Below, piece after piece: positions 40,622 to 51,888 of a DNA stretch of 58,671 nt. Position 1 is the first letter of the stretch, and every line of letters begins with the position of its first letter. Source of the stretch: Perkinsus olseni (Eukaryota; Perkinsozoa; Perkinsida); the NCBI GenBank assembly GCA_013115125.1, contig JABANN010000164.1:1-58671 (forward strand), read 5' to 3'. The translations under genes were made by a program, and so were the position numbers. The notes beneath the pieces are model-generated. The model did not search any database. It was not told the DNA's origin and worked only from the letters and a program-made list of their open reading frames with translations.

Positions 40622-40660
40622 AAGGAGAGTGATGGTGTTACCGGGGATAGAACTCGCGAC
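40622..40660 (-). repeat. tRNA T-arm-like fragment between PPCDC and PITH genes
   Basis: On the minus strand GGTCGCGAGTTCTATCCCCG resembles the B box and T-arm of the modules in the helicase introns (GGTCGCGGGTTCGATCCC there). No full cloverleaf. It probably belongs to the same tRNA-derived repeat family. Confidence 0.35.
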
Positions 40661-40674
40661 CATCCCGATGATGC

Positions 40675-41708
40675 TCACATCAAGCGTTGAGGAGCTCCCA
40701 CCTCCCCTCTACTTCCGTCAGCCTCCAGTCTTCTCAAATTTGCCTGCAGCACCCTTTGCTCGACACCATCACTTTCACGAGTACTACTCATATCAGTCAC
40801 TTCGGCTGGTGTACCGAAGACCTCGATGCTATTGATTCGTGTAATATCCGATCCGAAATTATCCTCCACAAAAATTTGCAATCTTTTAACATTCTGAAAC
40901 TTCGCTATCCTCAGCTGGAAAGCTTGGGCTGATTGTGAAGGGTCTTCCAACTGAAGGACCTGAGAACTTCCTTCCAGCCACCAATAGTGGTCTTCCCCTT
41001 TGCCGGCGCGCTCAGGAACCGCAGGGTAAAATGCCTCTCCAAGAACAGCCTTGGTTCTCTGCGGCCTGTTTACCACTGGTACGGTTCCGTCTCCAACCGA
41101 ACGCTATTCGCTTCGCTACAGGGACCAAACGTCTTAACCCTGCTCCCGTATGACCTGGACGGGCTCGTCTCTCTCTGCCTCCTGAAAGCCCATCGACAGC
41201 CCATTAGTGAACAGCTTCATCACAGTCGGGCATGTCTCGTCTGACGGGCAGTTTACCTACGACGTAGGGTTGCATAAAGCGGTCCTTATGTAACTTCCCT
41301 TCAACCTTCATGGCCCTCAGCTTTACTGCCTGCCGAAACTCAATCCGTATCAACAGTTGATGGTCTACTGACGGGTCCGACTGTAGGAACCTGCCAGACG
41401 CGAGGCTGCCTCCCTGAGAGCTGCCATGCTCAGGAAGAAGGGCGAACTTTTCGATTTTTTTCGAACACGTTATCAACGGGCTGGTAGGATAAAGTCGCTC
41501 AAGCCATTCCGACAAGGGATCATCGTGTAGTGATGGGACTGCGAAGGTGATAACGACCGTCGAGGCACTACAGGGAAGGGTTGGGTTGAAGGATGTTTTT
41601 CACAGGATGCTTCGGGTCCTCGTTAAGGCACTCGAGTGAGGTCGAATCGATGAGGCTGTTGAGGCTGAGCATGCCAACAAACGGCTCTACAGACTGAACA
41701 GATCTCAT
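40675..41708 (-). CDS. PITHD1: PITH-domain protein (PITHD1-like)
   Basis: The PITH domain is a beta-sandwich that binds the 26S proteasome in TXNL1-type proteins. The ATG at 41708 follows an in-frame TGA five codons upstream. The protein reads MRSVQSVEPFVGMLSLNSLI, then LECLNEDPKHPVKNIL, then across an intron RFLQSDPSVDHQLLIRIEF and AVKLRAMKVEG, then KLFTNGLSMGFQEAERDEPV, then FQNVKRLQIFVEDNFGSDIT and INSIEVFGTPAEVTDM. These follow the domain's ECLNE, DxDEQLLI, VKLxxIxIxG, KLFxN, FxxAE, KFQNVxSLxIFVExN and IFG blocks. No thioredoxin domain precedes it, so it is PITHD1-like and not TXNL1. It diverges from the ATPase across 266 bp. Confidence 0.85.
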
Positions 41709-41974
41709 CAGAGATGCAGTTCACTGGCAGATCCCACAATATTTCAAATTATACGAGTCGCCTACGTCAATCTCGCTACGCCATGTTGATATTTTCTGTC
41801 AACTTGGGCTTCCCTATTAGGTCGGCTATACCCAAGCTAGATGGACCGGTGTTGTCGGTCTCACAATGCACTCATGATTCGCGCATCATCGCTGATGATT
41901 GAATGATGACCCTTTGCAGGTTTATTTGACGCCGTTGATACCCCTTCAAAATTCATTCCTAAAAGGGAAAATAG
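41709..41974. promoter_or_regulatory. Divergent promoter between PITH and P5B-ATPase genes
   Basis: These 266 bp separate two divergent start codons and so hold both promoters and leaders. The plus-strand leader ends in the A-rich AAAAGGGAAAATAG just before the ATPase ATG. No further motif was recognised. Confidence 0.5.
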
Positions 41975-44900
41975 ATGGATTTCGAAACCTCCTTCATCCT
42001 AGGCTACGTCCTGGGGATACTTGTCCTTGCATGCGTCTCCATCGGGTTCGCCATCTACCGTACCATCTATTGCGAGAATCTGGTTAAACACAGAACTTGC
42101 GATAAGAAGCGAGCCGCCCAACCTCTGGGTGCCCGTCGTCTCACCTTCCACTCGACCGGAGAAGACAAAGAGAAGCTACTGCTTCAGTCTGGGTTCAACA
42201 GGTCTCTCCTAGGTGAGAGTATCCTGATCGGTTGGTTTGCCTTGATGGTAGCGGCCTTCATAGCGATGGCTGTACTGGCGACCGTCAGCTACTACTACGC
42301 CCTCTACACTTCTTGGGGTACCGATTGGAATGGTATCATGGGACCTTATATTGTGGTCTTTGCCATCTTCCACGTCATTGTTGCATTCATGATTCAGTTC
42401 TATGACGCTATTAGGACCAAGTTTATGCTGCCCGAGGTGGACCTAGGCCGAGCCACTCACGTATTGATTGAGGAGGAGGTCCCAGAGATGGACGACTCCG
42501 ATATGGTAGACCCAGGCATGGCAAAGGAGGAGCGAACTCCAAAATTATTCAAGAATCTTCTCAAAGCTTGGCGTGGTTTTGTCCTGCGGTATAAGCAGGC
42601 TTCGCGCAAGACGCTGGTAAAGATTGAGAATGAGGATGGCGATAGGACCATCGAATACACGTGCGTTCGCTACCACTACGATGGGGGTTCTGATCGATTC
42701 AGGCCAGTCGGTTGTGATGAGGATGTATCTGTCGCCGACACCGTCAATCTCCTCAATGCTGGGGGTCTGACTGAGCCTCAGGGCGAGTCCATCAGGCGGG
42801 TTGTTGGTACCAACGAGATTCGCGTCAGGGTCCCCGGCATTATAGAAAGTCTGATCACCGAATTCAGTAGCCTGTTTTACGTGGTCCAGAGTATGGGCTC
42901 ATGGACCTACCTCGGCTACAGTGGATGGAACGTTGGTCTGGTGTGGTTGCTAATGATGATAGTCACTGGTTGCGTCAAGGCCCTTTTCATAGTGCGCCGA
43001 GGGCAGAAGAAAATCTCCAAGTTGGCTCAGCACAGTGCCGACGTAAAGGTACTGCGTAACTCTTCTTGGGTGGTGGTAGACTCTAAGGAGGTGGTCCTTG
43101 GCGATATCATAATGATCGAAGAGCAAGAGCATCTACCGTGTGATGGGTATATCGTGGACGGGACGGTGGTGGCCAACGAGTCCATGCTCACTGGTGAGCC
43201 TTTGCCCGTCCAGAAGGTTGCTGTGGAGAAGTACGACGGAGCGAAGTTTACGGCTAAGAACATGGTGTATGCGGGTAATAGTTCGGCTTGTCGTTGATAT
43301 CTTAGTTTCGGAAGGTTCGAGGTCGCTTAGATAGAATGGAGCGTGAAGTCATGCCGTGAATCAATCACTGCTGCTCGGTGTTGCTCGGTCGCTGTATTCA
43401 TAGTGTATTGATCAGGCACTCTCTGTATGCAGTCCACAGGACCGCATCTCGGCCATGCAGTGATGGTCGTCACGGCTATCGGTGGCCTAACGACCAAGGG
43501 CCAATTAGTCAGGATGGTCATGTTCCCCCAGTCTGTGAGGTAAGATTCTCCTTGGTCGGTTGCTTTTTCATAAGCCTCGTCGTTCAGGTTCAAGTATCAC
43601 GATCAGCTGCCAATCGTCTATGGCATCATGTTTGCCTACGCCATACTCCTGTCGGTCCTCTACTTTGTCCTCACCGATATGGGCGACTGGATCGTCACCG
43701 TCCTGCAGGTGTTGGTGTCAGTGCTGCAGTCATTGAACCCCATGTTACCAGTAGCAATGGTAATGGGCCAAACAGTGGCGGCCAAACGTCTACGTAATCA
43801 TCATAAAATATTTTGCCTTCAACCGGAGAGGATACCGGTAGCCGGTAAAATATCCGTTATGGTGTTTGATAAGACCGGTACCATCACTAAGGATGGTATG
43901 GAACTCTCGGGTGCTGTACCGGTGGAGGACGGCACCTTCAGCACCCGCATAGACCTCAGTAGAACCTCTGAGGGCGACAAGCTCTGCGGTTGTATGTCGG
44001 TCAGTGATAAGGTTGCCAAATCACCACTCCTACTTCAGTACGGCTTGGCAGCATGCCATACGGTAACCTCCATGAGGAGTGGCCGACTGGTTGGTAATCA
44101 GGTAGAGGTTGCCATGGTCGAGGCATCCGGTTGGGCTCTTCCCGAAGTCGGCAGTGCCGAGATGCTGTTGACGTCGCCCGATGGTTCATCCCAGCTTCGA
44201 GTAGTCCGTCAGCTTGAGTTCGAGCACACTCGCATGACCAGTGGATGCGTCGTTAAAGACGAGGAAGGGCGTCTTATCGTTATCATTAAGGGTTCCTATG
44301 AGAGGGTCCAGGCGGGATGCAAGGCTAGTGCGGTTCCTCAGGATTATGTGGAGGTCTGTGAAGGTCTGTCGTCTGGCAACTTCTATGTTCTCGGTATGGG
44401 ATATAAGTTGCTCGATGCTGGGCTGGATGACGGTGCTGTTCTGAAGATGACAAGAGATGAACTCGAAAGAGGGTTATCGCTCGTTGGTCTGTTACTGTTC
44501 AAGAATGAGGTTAAGCCTGACAGTGCCTTGGCTATTAATATGTTACGGGAAGGGGATGTTCGTAGTGTAGTGTGTACCGGTGATAATCCTTTAACTGCTA
44601 TTGGTATATCCAAGGAGGTTGGTATAATAGATACTACTAGACCTGTACTACTCGGTGATGTAGACCAACAACAACGACTTGTATGGTCGGACCCCGACCA
44701 GTCCAGTCTACAGGACATCATACCAATAAAAGGTGTTCATCAGTTGGTAGTGACCCGTAGGGCATGGAGGTATCTTTATCATGAAGAACCTGATAAGTTG
44801 GAGAAGTATTGGTATGATATATTAGTGTATGCTCGGATGAAACCGTCGGATAAAGTAACGGTTGTAAAATGGTATCAATCACGTAAATTGGTGGTTGGTA

Positions 44901-46015
44901 TGTGTGGTGATGGTGGTAATGATTGTGGTGCTTTACGTGCTGCTCATGCTGCTATGGCATTATCCCAGGCTGAAGCCTCTATGGTATCACCCTTCAGTTC
45001 ATGTCGTGATGGCTGTAGTCTTATTACTGTTGTCGATCTCATACGTGAAGGTAGAGCATGTCTAGCCACCAATCTAGCCACCTACTCCTACTACATCGTC
45101 TATGCCTTCACCCTCACCCTCGGCCGCTTCGCGATAACCGCCATCGGCAACTTCAACGTCACCGAGTGGGTGCTCATTACCAGCGATATCGTCCTCAGCG
45201 TGGTGATGTCCTGGGCCATGACCCTGTCCGGTCCTGCCACCAAGCTGGCGCCCTATAGACCGACAGCGTCCCTGATCGGCTGGCGGACCACCCTGGCCTG
45301 CATGATACCGATCCTCATCTCCTACACCTGCCAGGCCCTAGCTCTACTTCTCCTCCGACTGCCAGCCAACGCTGATTGGTATTACTTCGTCAACACTCGC
45401 GACCTCAATGTGTTGCCTCGTGATTGGATGAAGAAAGGTGACAACTACGATGCCGCCGCCCTCAACCTGGCTCTCATGATAATGCTGGCAACTCACGCCC
45501 ACTCAGCTACTCACGGCGGGGCGTTTCGGAAGAGCATTCTCAAAAATTGGAGTATCAATCTTCTCTATGCCCTTTTCCTAGCCTCTATTTTCATTCTGTT
45601 GTGGACCCCGCCGACGACATTCTCCTGCATCTATCGTGTCAACTGTGATACGGGGGCGTCTATCGAAGCAGCAGGCGTCCCAGTCGTTAGTCAGTTCTCC
45701 GTCGGTAGCGTCGGTGGCTGCTTCCTAGGGCCGCAGATACATCGCTACCAGCTGCTAGGGTACCCTAGTTGGACCCCTTCGCCTGAGGAGGACTGCCGAC
45801 CGCCTGCCCTAGCATTGGACGAGCTACCTTGGGACAGCCCGGAGATCTCTACCCTAGGTTACGATGGTCCGAACAACGTATTCTCCATTCGCTATGCCAT
45901 ACACTTCACAGTAATGGTGGTTACTGCTATCATCATCACACAGGTGTGGGTCAAGGTGGGCCTTCTGGGGTGGGCTGCTGGCTGGATACGGATGAGGAAG
46001 GTGGTAAAGACCTGA
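41975..46015 (+). CDS. P5B-type cation/polyamine ATPase (ATP13A-like)
   Basis: P5B ATPases sit in lysosomal or other endomembranes; known members export polyamines. Exons 41975-43274, 43416-43539 and 43588-46015 join in frame to 1283 residues, typical for P5. N-terminal spans include LGYVLGILVLACVSIGFAI and ILIGWFALMVAAFIAMAVL. The actuator loop is LTGEPLPVQK; VYAGTLCMQS crosses the first intron, then TTKGQLVRMVMFP. The M4 motif is NPMLPVAM where P5B usually has PPALPAAM. The phosphorylation site is FDKTGTITKDG, the nucleotide site KGSYERV, the hinge MCGDGGNDCGALRAAHAAM and the P5 mark QAEASMVSPFSS. Late spans and a hydrophobic C-terminus follow. The start is the first ATG after an A-rich leader. 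Base use changes sharply around 44.55-45.05 kb (see findings). Confidence 0.93.
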
Positions 46016-46393
46016 GATAACGTCATCTTTATTATGTGATTCTTACTACATAGACTGTGCTATTCATTTCTCGGTCCGCTCGTTATGCCCCACAGGTCGC
46101 TGTGGCGCAGGACATGTCTCTCACTGGCTTCCGCCACGTGGTACCCATCGGGGGCCCTATTGAACAGCTTCATTATTTTCATCCTTGGTTATTCAAGGGC
46201 CATTTTCTGCGTCCGTGATCGATGCTATGTACGAATGCTCTCTTTCATGGACTGTTGAGTTTAGCAGGGCATCCCAGCGTGTTCCATCCACGACCTCATC
46301 ACGCAACAGACCCGGGGCCTGAGGCCCCAGTAGCGTAGGGGCTCACGCTGTGGCAACGGTGAATGATATAGGGTTCGTTTCCTCCCTCGGTCT
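46016..46393. other. Interval between the ATPase and LSM3
   Basis: A plus frame of 34 codons from an ATG at 46113 (MSLTGFRHVVPIGGPIEQLH) ends at a possible donor, but no partner exon was found. It may be a leader exon or chance. Otherwise nothing is supported. Confidence 0.4.
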
Positions 46394-46828
46394 ATGTCGT
46401 CGTCGATCCAAATTGATGAGCCTTTCGAGCTCGTCAAGCTTTCCCTGGACGAACGGATACAGGTCAAATGCCGCGGAGATCGGTACCTCAGGTAGTGATA
46501 ACAGGACGAGAACGTCGTAGCGGTATCTTGACGCCACTTTCAGAGGTCGCCTGGTGGCCTACGACTCCCACTTGAACATGGTCCTCAGTGAAGTTGAGGA
46601 AGTCATTGAGCCGCCAGTCAAAGAAGGAGTGAGTCTATCCTCTTGCATACGCCCCTGTTGTTGCTGATCGTCGTTGCTCTCAGGTCAAGCCTCCCAAGCC
46701 CATACGTCGCGAGTTGGATACCATCTTTGTAATAACGGGCTTCCGTGCATACAGCTCAGAGCTCACGGTTTCGGCAGGTCCGCGGCGACGGTATCATCCT
46801 GGTGAACCCTCCTCCGGCCAAGCGATAG
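46394..46828 (+). CDS. LSM3: U6 snRNA-associated Sm-like protein LSm3
   Basis: LSm3 is one of the seven subunits of the Lsm2-8 ring that holds the U6 3' end and of the Lsm1-7 ring of mRNA decay. Exons 46394-46491, 46544-46628, 46684-46728 and 46778-46828 join in frame to 92 residues (human 102). Sm1 reads DEPFELVKLSLDERIQVKCR then GDRYLRGRLVAYDSHLNMVL, with the DxHLNM-type RNA contact (DSHLNM). Sm2 reads LDTIFVRGDGIILVNPPPAK, with the RGD loop typical of LSm. Introns are 49-55 bp. The ATG is the first in frame and the start fits the family. Confidence 0.95.
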
Positions 46829-46946
46829 GAATGCGATGCCGTCCCCGGTCACTCGAGTTATATTCCAACCCATTCGGCCTTTGTGTTTACCTCAATCTAA
46901 TAGGGGTGTGCTCGCTGAGGTCTGTCCTTGTTCCATCCCGCTCAGC

Positions 46947-47433
46947 ATGCGAGGCCCGCACGCCGCAAGGGCCTGGTTGGGGAACGATCAGCAGCACTCG
47001 TCGTCGTGGAAGGCAAGGGAGAGCCTCGATACTAACGTGGTAGGCGTTCGGGGGCCCCCACCTTCATATTGGGATACTGTGAGTATCAGGCGAAATCTGA
47101 TCCGTATGCTGTATGCGCTCGTCGTAGAGTTATCGAGATACCCGACCGGAAGGGGGCCGAGGCAGCCGTGATCCCCAAGGGGGCGGAGCTTGCCGTTCGG
47201 TATTCGTCGGAAGAGAGGGAAGCCTCCGAATCTTATCGCAGTAGACTTCGGGAAGCACGGTGAGTCACGGGGATGTATAGGCGCAGGGCATGCCGGAGTG
47301 CTCAAGCAAGAGGCGGAGATCCCACCATATTCCTACCTTCCATCTAAACTCGAAACTAGCGATGATGGGAGCGACACAGCGATCCAACACTGGATTCGCT
47401 GTATTGCTACCGTTGCTCCCTGGCCAATGGTAA
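46947..47433 (+). CDS. Small basic protein, unrecognised
   Basis: Three exons join in frame: 46947-47039, 47084-47259 and 47307-47433. The protein starts MRGPHAARAWLGNDQQHSSS, passes through YQAKSDPYAVCARRRVIEIP and a charged helix (YSSEEREASESYRSRLREAR), and ends with a basic patch and HHIPTFHLNSKLAMMGATQR then a hydrophobic tail ending PLLPGQW. It is about 130 residues. It resembles an organellar or nucleic-acid-binding protein in composition, but I recognise no family. The first exon could lie further upstream. Confidence 0.4.
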
Positions 47434-47605
47434 CTCCCCAGTAATTGCTATTGTTATAATAGCAGACACATCGGGCTCCACTCCGGCGTGGACTGGATCG
47501 GATCGATCCGGTCGTCTAGCCTTCTGGTAGACGCTCTCCCAGCGCCTCTGTGTGCGCCGTCAACTTCGAATTCCTGTGCGCAACACGCCTGTTGCTCAGG
47601 TTGCT

Positions 47606-48443
47606 ATGGCTCGCTATAACTGGACGTAAGATTCATCCGTGCCACAGCGTGGCAGCCGCTTTCCTGGAACCAGTATTCAACGGTTACGATACCACCTCTG
47701 CCCATAAAATACAGATCCCTACCAACACTTCCGCAACTTCCACAACATTCCGGCCCTGGACCATCGACTGTAATGACGGTAGACTGTGTGTCTGCGAGGG
47801 CCACTCGGAGTACGCCTACATCGATCGGGCATGGGTGTCGTTCGCCGAAGGTATCCCGATCTGCAGCGCAGTCCTCGGCCACGGCTCGAGCCCCAGAGTA
47901 CTGAGCACTCATTTGGATGGGACCGTCCGAATCGACGGAGAATGCATATTCAACCTAGAGGTCACGGGCCAGTCCGTTGCGAGGTGGGTGGATGACACAC
48001 GGATAGCCGTAGTGACTTCCAAGGGAGGGAGGTGCTACCTCATCCGCAGCCCCTCAGGGGAGATCTTGGCCTATTGGGGCGGCTTCCTCTACCCTTGCGA
48101 TGTAGCAGTCGCTCAAGGAGGAGAGCTCCTCATTGCTGATACCCTCAATAGACGAGTGGTCGAGATTTGCCCGACCACCGACTTCCGACGTGTAGTCATC
48201 GAGGGTATCTATGCACGGGCGTTGTGCGTCAGCCAAGGGACAGGTCACGTGATGGTCTCGGATGGCCTTACAGGCTCTGTGCGTATCTTCTCGAGCGACT
48301 TCCATGAGCTCCATTCCTGGCGTATCCCCCTCCCCGACCCCTCGTCATCCGTCCGCGGTCTGGCCATAGCGGAGGGCTTGCACCTCTACGTGTGCGACAG
48401 CGCCTCCTCATGCGTTTGGAGGTTCACCCAAACGTGGCTTTAA
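47606..48443 (+). CDS. NHL-repeat beta-propeller protein
   Basis: NHL repeats form beta-propellers that bind proteins, RNA or other ligands. One long exon holds repeated units of the form YPCDVAVAQGGELLIADTLN then RRVVEI, and SVRGLAIAEGLHLYVCDSAS then VWRF, with earlier degenerate blades (STHLDGTVRIDG; GRCYLIRSPSGEILAYWGG). The open frame extends from 47550. An ATG at 47606 (MARYNWT) joined across a short intron to VAAAFLEPVFNGYD is my preferred start; an unspliced reading with another start is possible. About 270-300 residues give four to five blades, so a partial or small propeller. No other domain is visible. Confidence 0.7.
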
Positions 48444-48855
48444 CCCCCGCCCCTGTTTTTTGACTGTCAATCTAATAAGCATATTACAGTATATCTGTTA
48501 AGTATCCACTGCTGGTCATTCATTCAAACGTCTTGTTATAGTAATTTATGCTACCACACCGACCACAACCACCGCCCTCGCGGCTGCCTTAGTCGTGTAT
48601 CCTGGCCGCGGCGGGTGTCCTCTATATCGCTGTATATTAGGCATTGTCGTGGTCACTATGGCATTCTGTTGATGCTGATTGCTGACCGTGTAAATTCACG
48701 CACCGAAGAGCAACTGCTCGCATGCGCATTCGACCAGTGTGAACTCTTCCTTTGGCTTGAGTTCGCAGTCCCAGAATTGGTCATGCTTGCCCTCCCTCGC
48801 TTGAGGAAGTGAACGCCGCCGAGCTTATAGAGTGTCGTCCGTTGTACAGTTGCCA
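48444..48855. other. Interval between NHL and coiled-coil genes
   Basis: No gene is supported. A plus frame of 65 codons from 48615 has no recognisable feature. The coiled-coil gene's promoter presumably lies here. Confidence 0.4.
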
Positions 48856-51383
48856 ATGTCATCCGACAAAAGCAGCTCCTCCGATGGAGACCCTGAGTTC
48901 ATGACCACCTTTACCGAAGTAGTAGGCAGCCGAATTGTATATTGATCAACTCCGATGAGGTGCCTGCAAGGGATCGTGATTTCACGCATTCACTTCCTGA
49001 CGCATCGTCATCGAGTAGAAATCTCGGACTGACTGCCGCTTGCAACGTCCAGGTTGATGCCGTACGAAGTCCAACCCCGTTGCGCACACCATCAACGCCT
49101 GAGTCCCTTCAAAACCGACCGTCAGTTGGACATCATCTGGTGGATGATACTGAGGAAGTCCGTATGGAGTCAGCTAACCTAGGCATCTCGCCAACTCCTG
49201 ACTGTGTCTTGGAGGAGGGTGAGATTTTGCTTCCTTTTCATCGGTGATTTGCCTCCCTCGCCCATTTCTGGAGGCTGCACAATGCCACCCAGAGAACATG
49301 AACGGACGATGGTCTCTAGTCAGAAGCGAGCAGCCTGTTCAGGAAGACAGCAAGAGCGATACACTCAACAGCGCCGAGGTATACCCGGGCCGAGGATCAT
49401 CCCGTCCGTGTCATCAGTACTTCGTAGGTATCCGAGCCATGGGCTGGGCCGCTCTCGTCTGCAGTAGATTCTACTAATAGGAGTCAATGTGCTACACCGT
49501 CGCTTGGGGGGGGGTGCCTCTCATCCCGCCAGATACGCCTCTGGCCACCTCGGAAGTTCAATGCGGGCGATGCGAGCACTATGGGTGAGATACTTCGTTG
49601 GACTACTCTCATTGGGCGCTACTTGTATCATTCTAAGTCCTCTCCTACAACCATTTACTGCCAAGGCCCGAGGAAAAGTCACCTATTCACTGAGTCACGC
49701 GTGTTGAGGGCGATCTTCCCCGCAGCTTCGAGTCTTCGGGGGAGCAGGCTGGGGAAGCTCTGGCTATTCGGACCGGGCCGTTTCCTTCATTCGGGGGGCT
49801 TCCATTGATATTGCATCCGAACTGACGTTTAAGTTGCTGCATCACCAACTGAGTTCCACTGTCCTACTTCGTCATCTCAGCACCATTCTTGAACAGGAAG
49901 ACCGGATACTGAGACTCACTGAGGAGAGAGATGACGCTCGGCGGTAGGGACAAGTCACTCAAGTTTCAAGCCAGATCTTCCCCTAACCACTTCTGGAGAT
50001 ATCGTCAGCCAGCGGAGCGCAGGCGCTTGGCGGCTTTGAAGAACACCAAGACTCGATTGGTTGATCGAGTGGCTTTCTTGACGGAACTTACGAACAGACT
50101 CCAACGCGAACTTGAGGAAGCTCGCGCCACCCTCACACGAAAAGCTATGAATGGCGCAGAGGTGCGGTGGTATTGATATCTAAGTCGTGGCCTTATGGCA
50201 GAGAGTGTAGGTGGTGGTACTACGAGAGCAGTTGGGGTTAGCACAGGAGGAGGCCCAGAAGGCACGGAAGGCCATCAAGCGTCTTCCCGCCGCCGAGGAG
50301 GAGTTAACGCTACTCCGTCATACATCCCGTGTGAGAAGACGGTGGCTCTTGTCGAATTGTGCTGGGTGGTGGTCCTCGGTGCGTCTCGACCATACAAGCA
50401 TTCAGGAGCTCCAAGAGGCACTAGCGAGCCGGTCTGAGGAGTGCTCACGTCTTCGTGCTGAGCTCTCGGTAGCAAAGAAGTGAGGCGCCGCTGCTATCCT
50501 TCTCGATGCTCACGTGCCGTAGAAAAACGTCCAAGATGGTGACCAGGAATGCTGAGCTCGAGGCTGCCCATGAGAAGAGCCGGGCGCTCGCCGAGGACCA
50601 GCGGTGAGGAGGTCTCGTGTGTTGACTCCGTGCACGGCATCCGCCCCTATTGGTCCGATTGGACGTCCTGCCAGGATGCTTCAAGAGAAGCTGGCTAACG
50701 CTTTAGCTGTTATACGACGAAGGGACGCTGATTGCCAAGCAATGAGGAAGATGGCTTCACGGAGTCAGGCCGCCATGCTACACTACACTGGGTGTGGATG
50801 CGCGAGGGACCGAGTCGGGCGATTGGTCTGTATCAGAGTAAGTCTATCTGCCCTGGGTGAGGCCAATGGAAGGGTTCAAGAAGTTAGCGGAAAAATCAAC
50901 GATGATAGGGTGCAAGTAGGATTCCCGAACGCGCCGGATCAGGCAAGTAATGGTAGAACATGGCCTTCCCAAATCTCAGGAAAGAACGCTACGGGATGGT
51001 ACTGCCCGCGAGCAGTTGTTTGATGCAGTAGTGGACTACTCACTGGCCAAAGTTGAGGTCGAGAAGTTACAAGAAGCCAAAGTACGGATGGCTGCACGAG
51101 GAGGATCGGGTGAGCAGCGTGGCGACCTCCGGGCTGCTGACGACGGCAATGCCGTTGTGTCGGTCCACTGTACCGTGTCTTAGACGGCAAATCGCTAGAC
51201 AACAACCTTCGAAGAGCCTTGGCGGAGTTTGAGGAGGCCGAAGGGGCGCTCAGCATGGCAGCGCTACGGGCTGATGGGGACGCGGTGGGTCCCGCGGCAT
51301 CACAATACTTGTCAGCACCCCGCTCAGATGCTATCGCTATCTCGATCACTGCTGGCGTCCCTGCTCGCCTCGAAGAAAGCTAG
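48856..51383 (+). CDS. Long coiled-coil protein, many short introns
   Basis: No family recognised. From MSSDKSSSSDGDPEFMTTFT (48856) a low-complexity Ser/Pro/Thr segment leads to NMNGRWSLVRSEQPVQED and then a series of heptad-rich exons joined by introns of about 50-65 bp. They read ILEQEDRILRLTEERDDARR, FLTELTNRLQRELEEARATL, LREQLGLAQEEAQKARKAIK, SIQELQEALASRSEECSRLR, MVTRNAELEAAHEKSRALAE, MLQEKLANALAVIRRRDADC and NNLRRALAEFEEAEGALSMA. The rod is typical of cytoskeletal, centrosomal or basal-body proteins; with IFT54 present a flagellar role is possible but is only a guess. The C-terminal end is uncertain; the frame used stops at 51383, and a further exon to about 51555 is possible. Confidence 0.6.
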
Positions 51384-51888
51384 GGAGTGTCCACCTCGGG
51401 TGGTACAAACCATTCGGGCCACGGTGGCTAGAATGTAGCAAAACTCGCATGCACATCCTCCATCGTATAGGGGTTATCCGAATGCTCGTCCCTCCGACAG
51501 GTCCAAGGCCAGGCTGAATTCAGCAGCAGCTTCCACTACCATGCCATCAGCCCCTTGATAATCACAGGTGTCGAATGCCTCAGCTTCCTCAACCTAGACG
51601 GGTTGAGTTAATCGGCGACTCGCTGACGGGTCCTGCCAGTTTCCATGTCATGTTCCGCGTCGGCAGAGTCCTCCGGAAGCAAACACTACTGGGGAAGCAT
51701 CAACGACGGGTTCACGGTGCTTATGTAGGTCATCGAGGTGGACCGTGGTCTCCGGGATGATTGCCTGGGGTCAGGTGGAGTCCTCCTTCCATCATGGTGA
51801 TATCGATCCGTTGAAGCCGAAGTTCCAGTGGGTTGCAGAACCTTTCAAGCCAAAGTGAGGGTGGGAGGTCTACCCGTTGGGGTAGGCA
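51384..51888 (+). other. Possible small gene or extra exons, unresolved
   Basis: Plus-strand frames MPQLPQPRRVELIGDSLTGP (51577), SSGSKHYWGSINDGFTV and GMIAWGQVESSFHHGDIDPL then KPKFQWVAEPFKPK (to 51856) are bounded by plausible splice sites and look coding. They could be a small separate gene or leftover exons of a neighbour. No family recognised. Confidence 0.35.
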
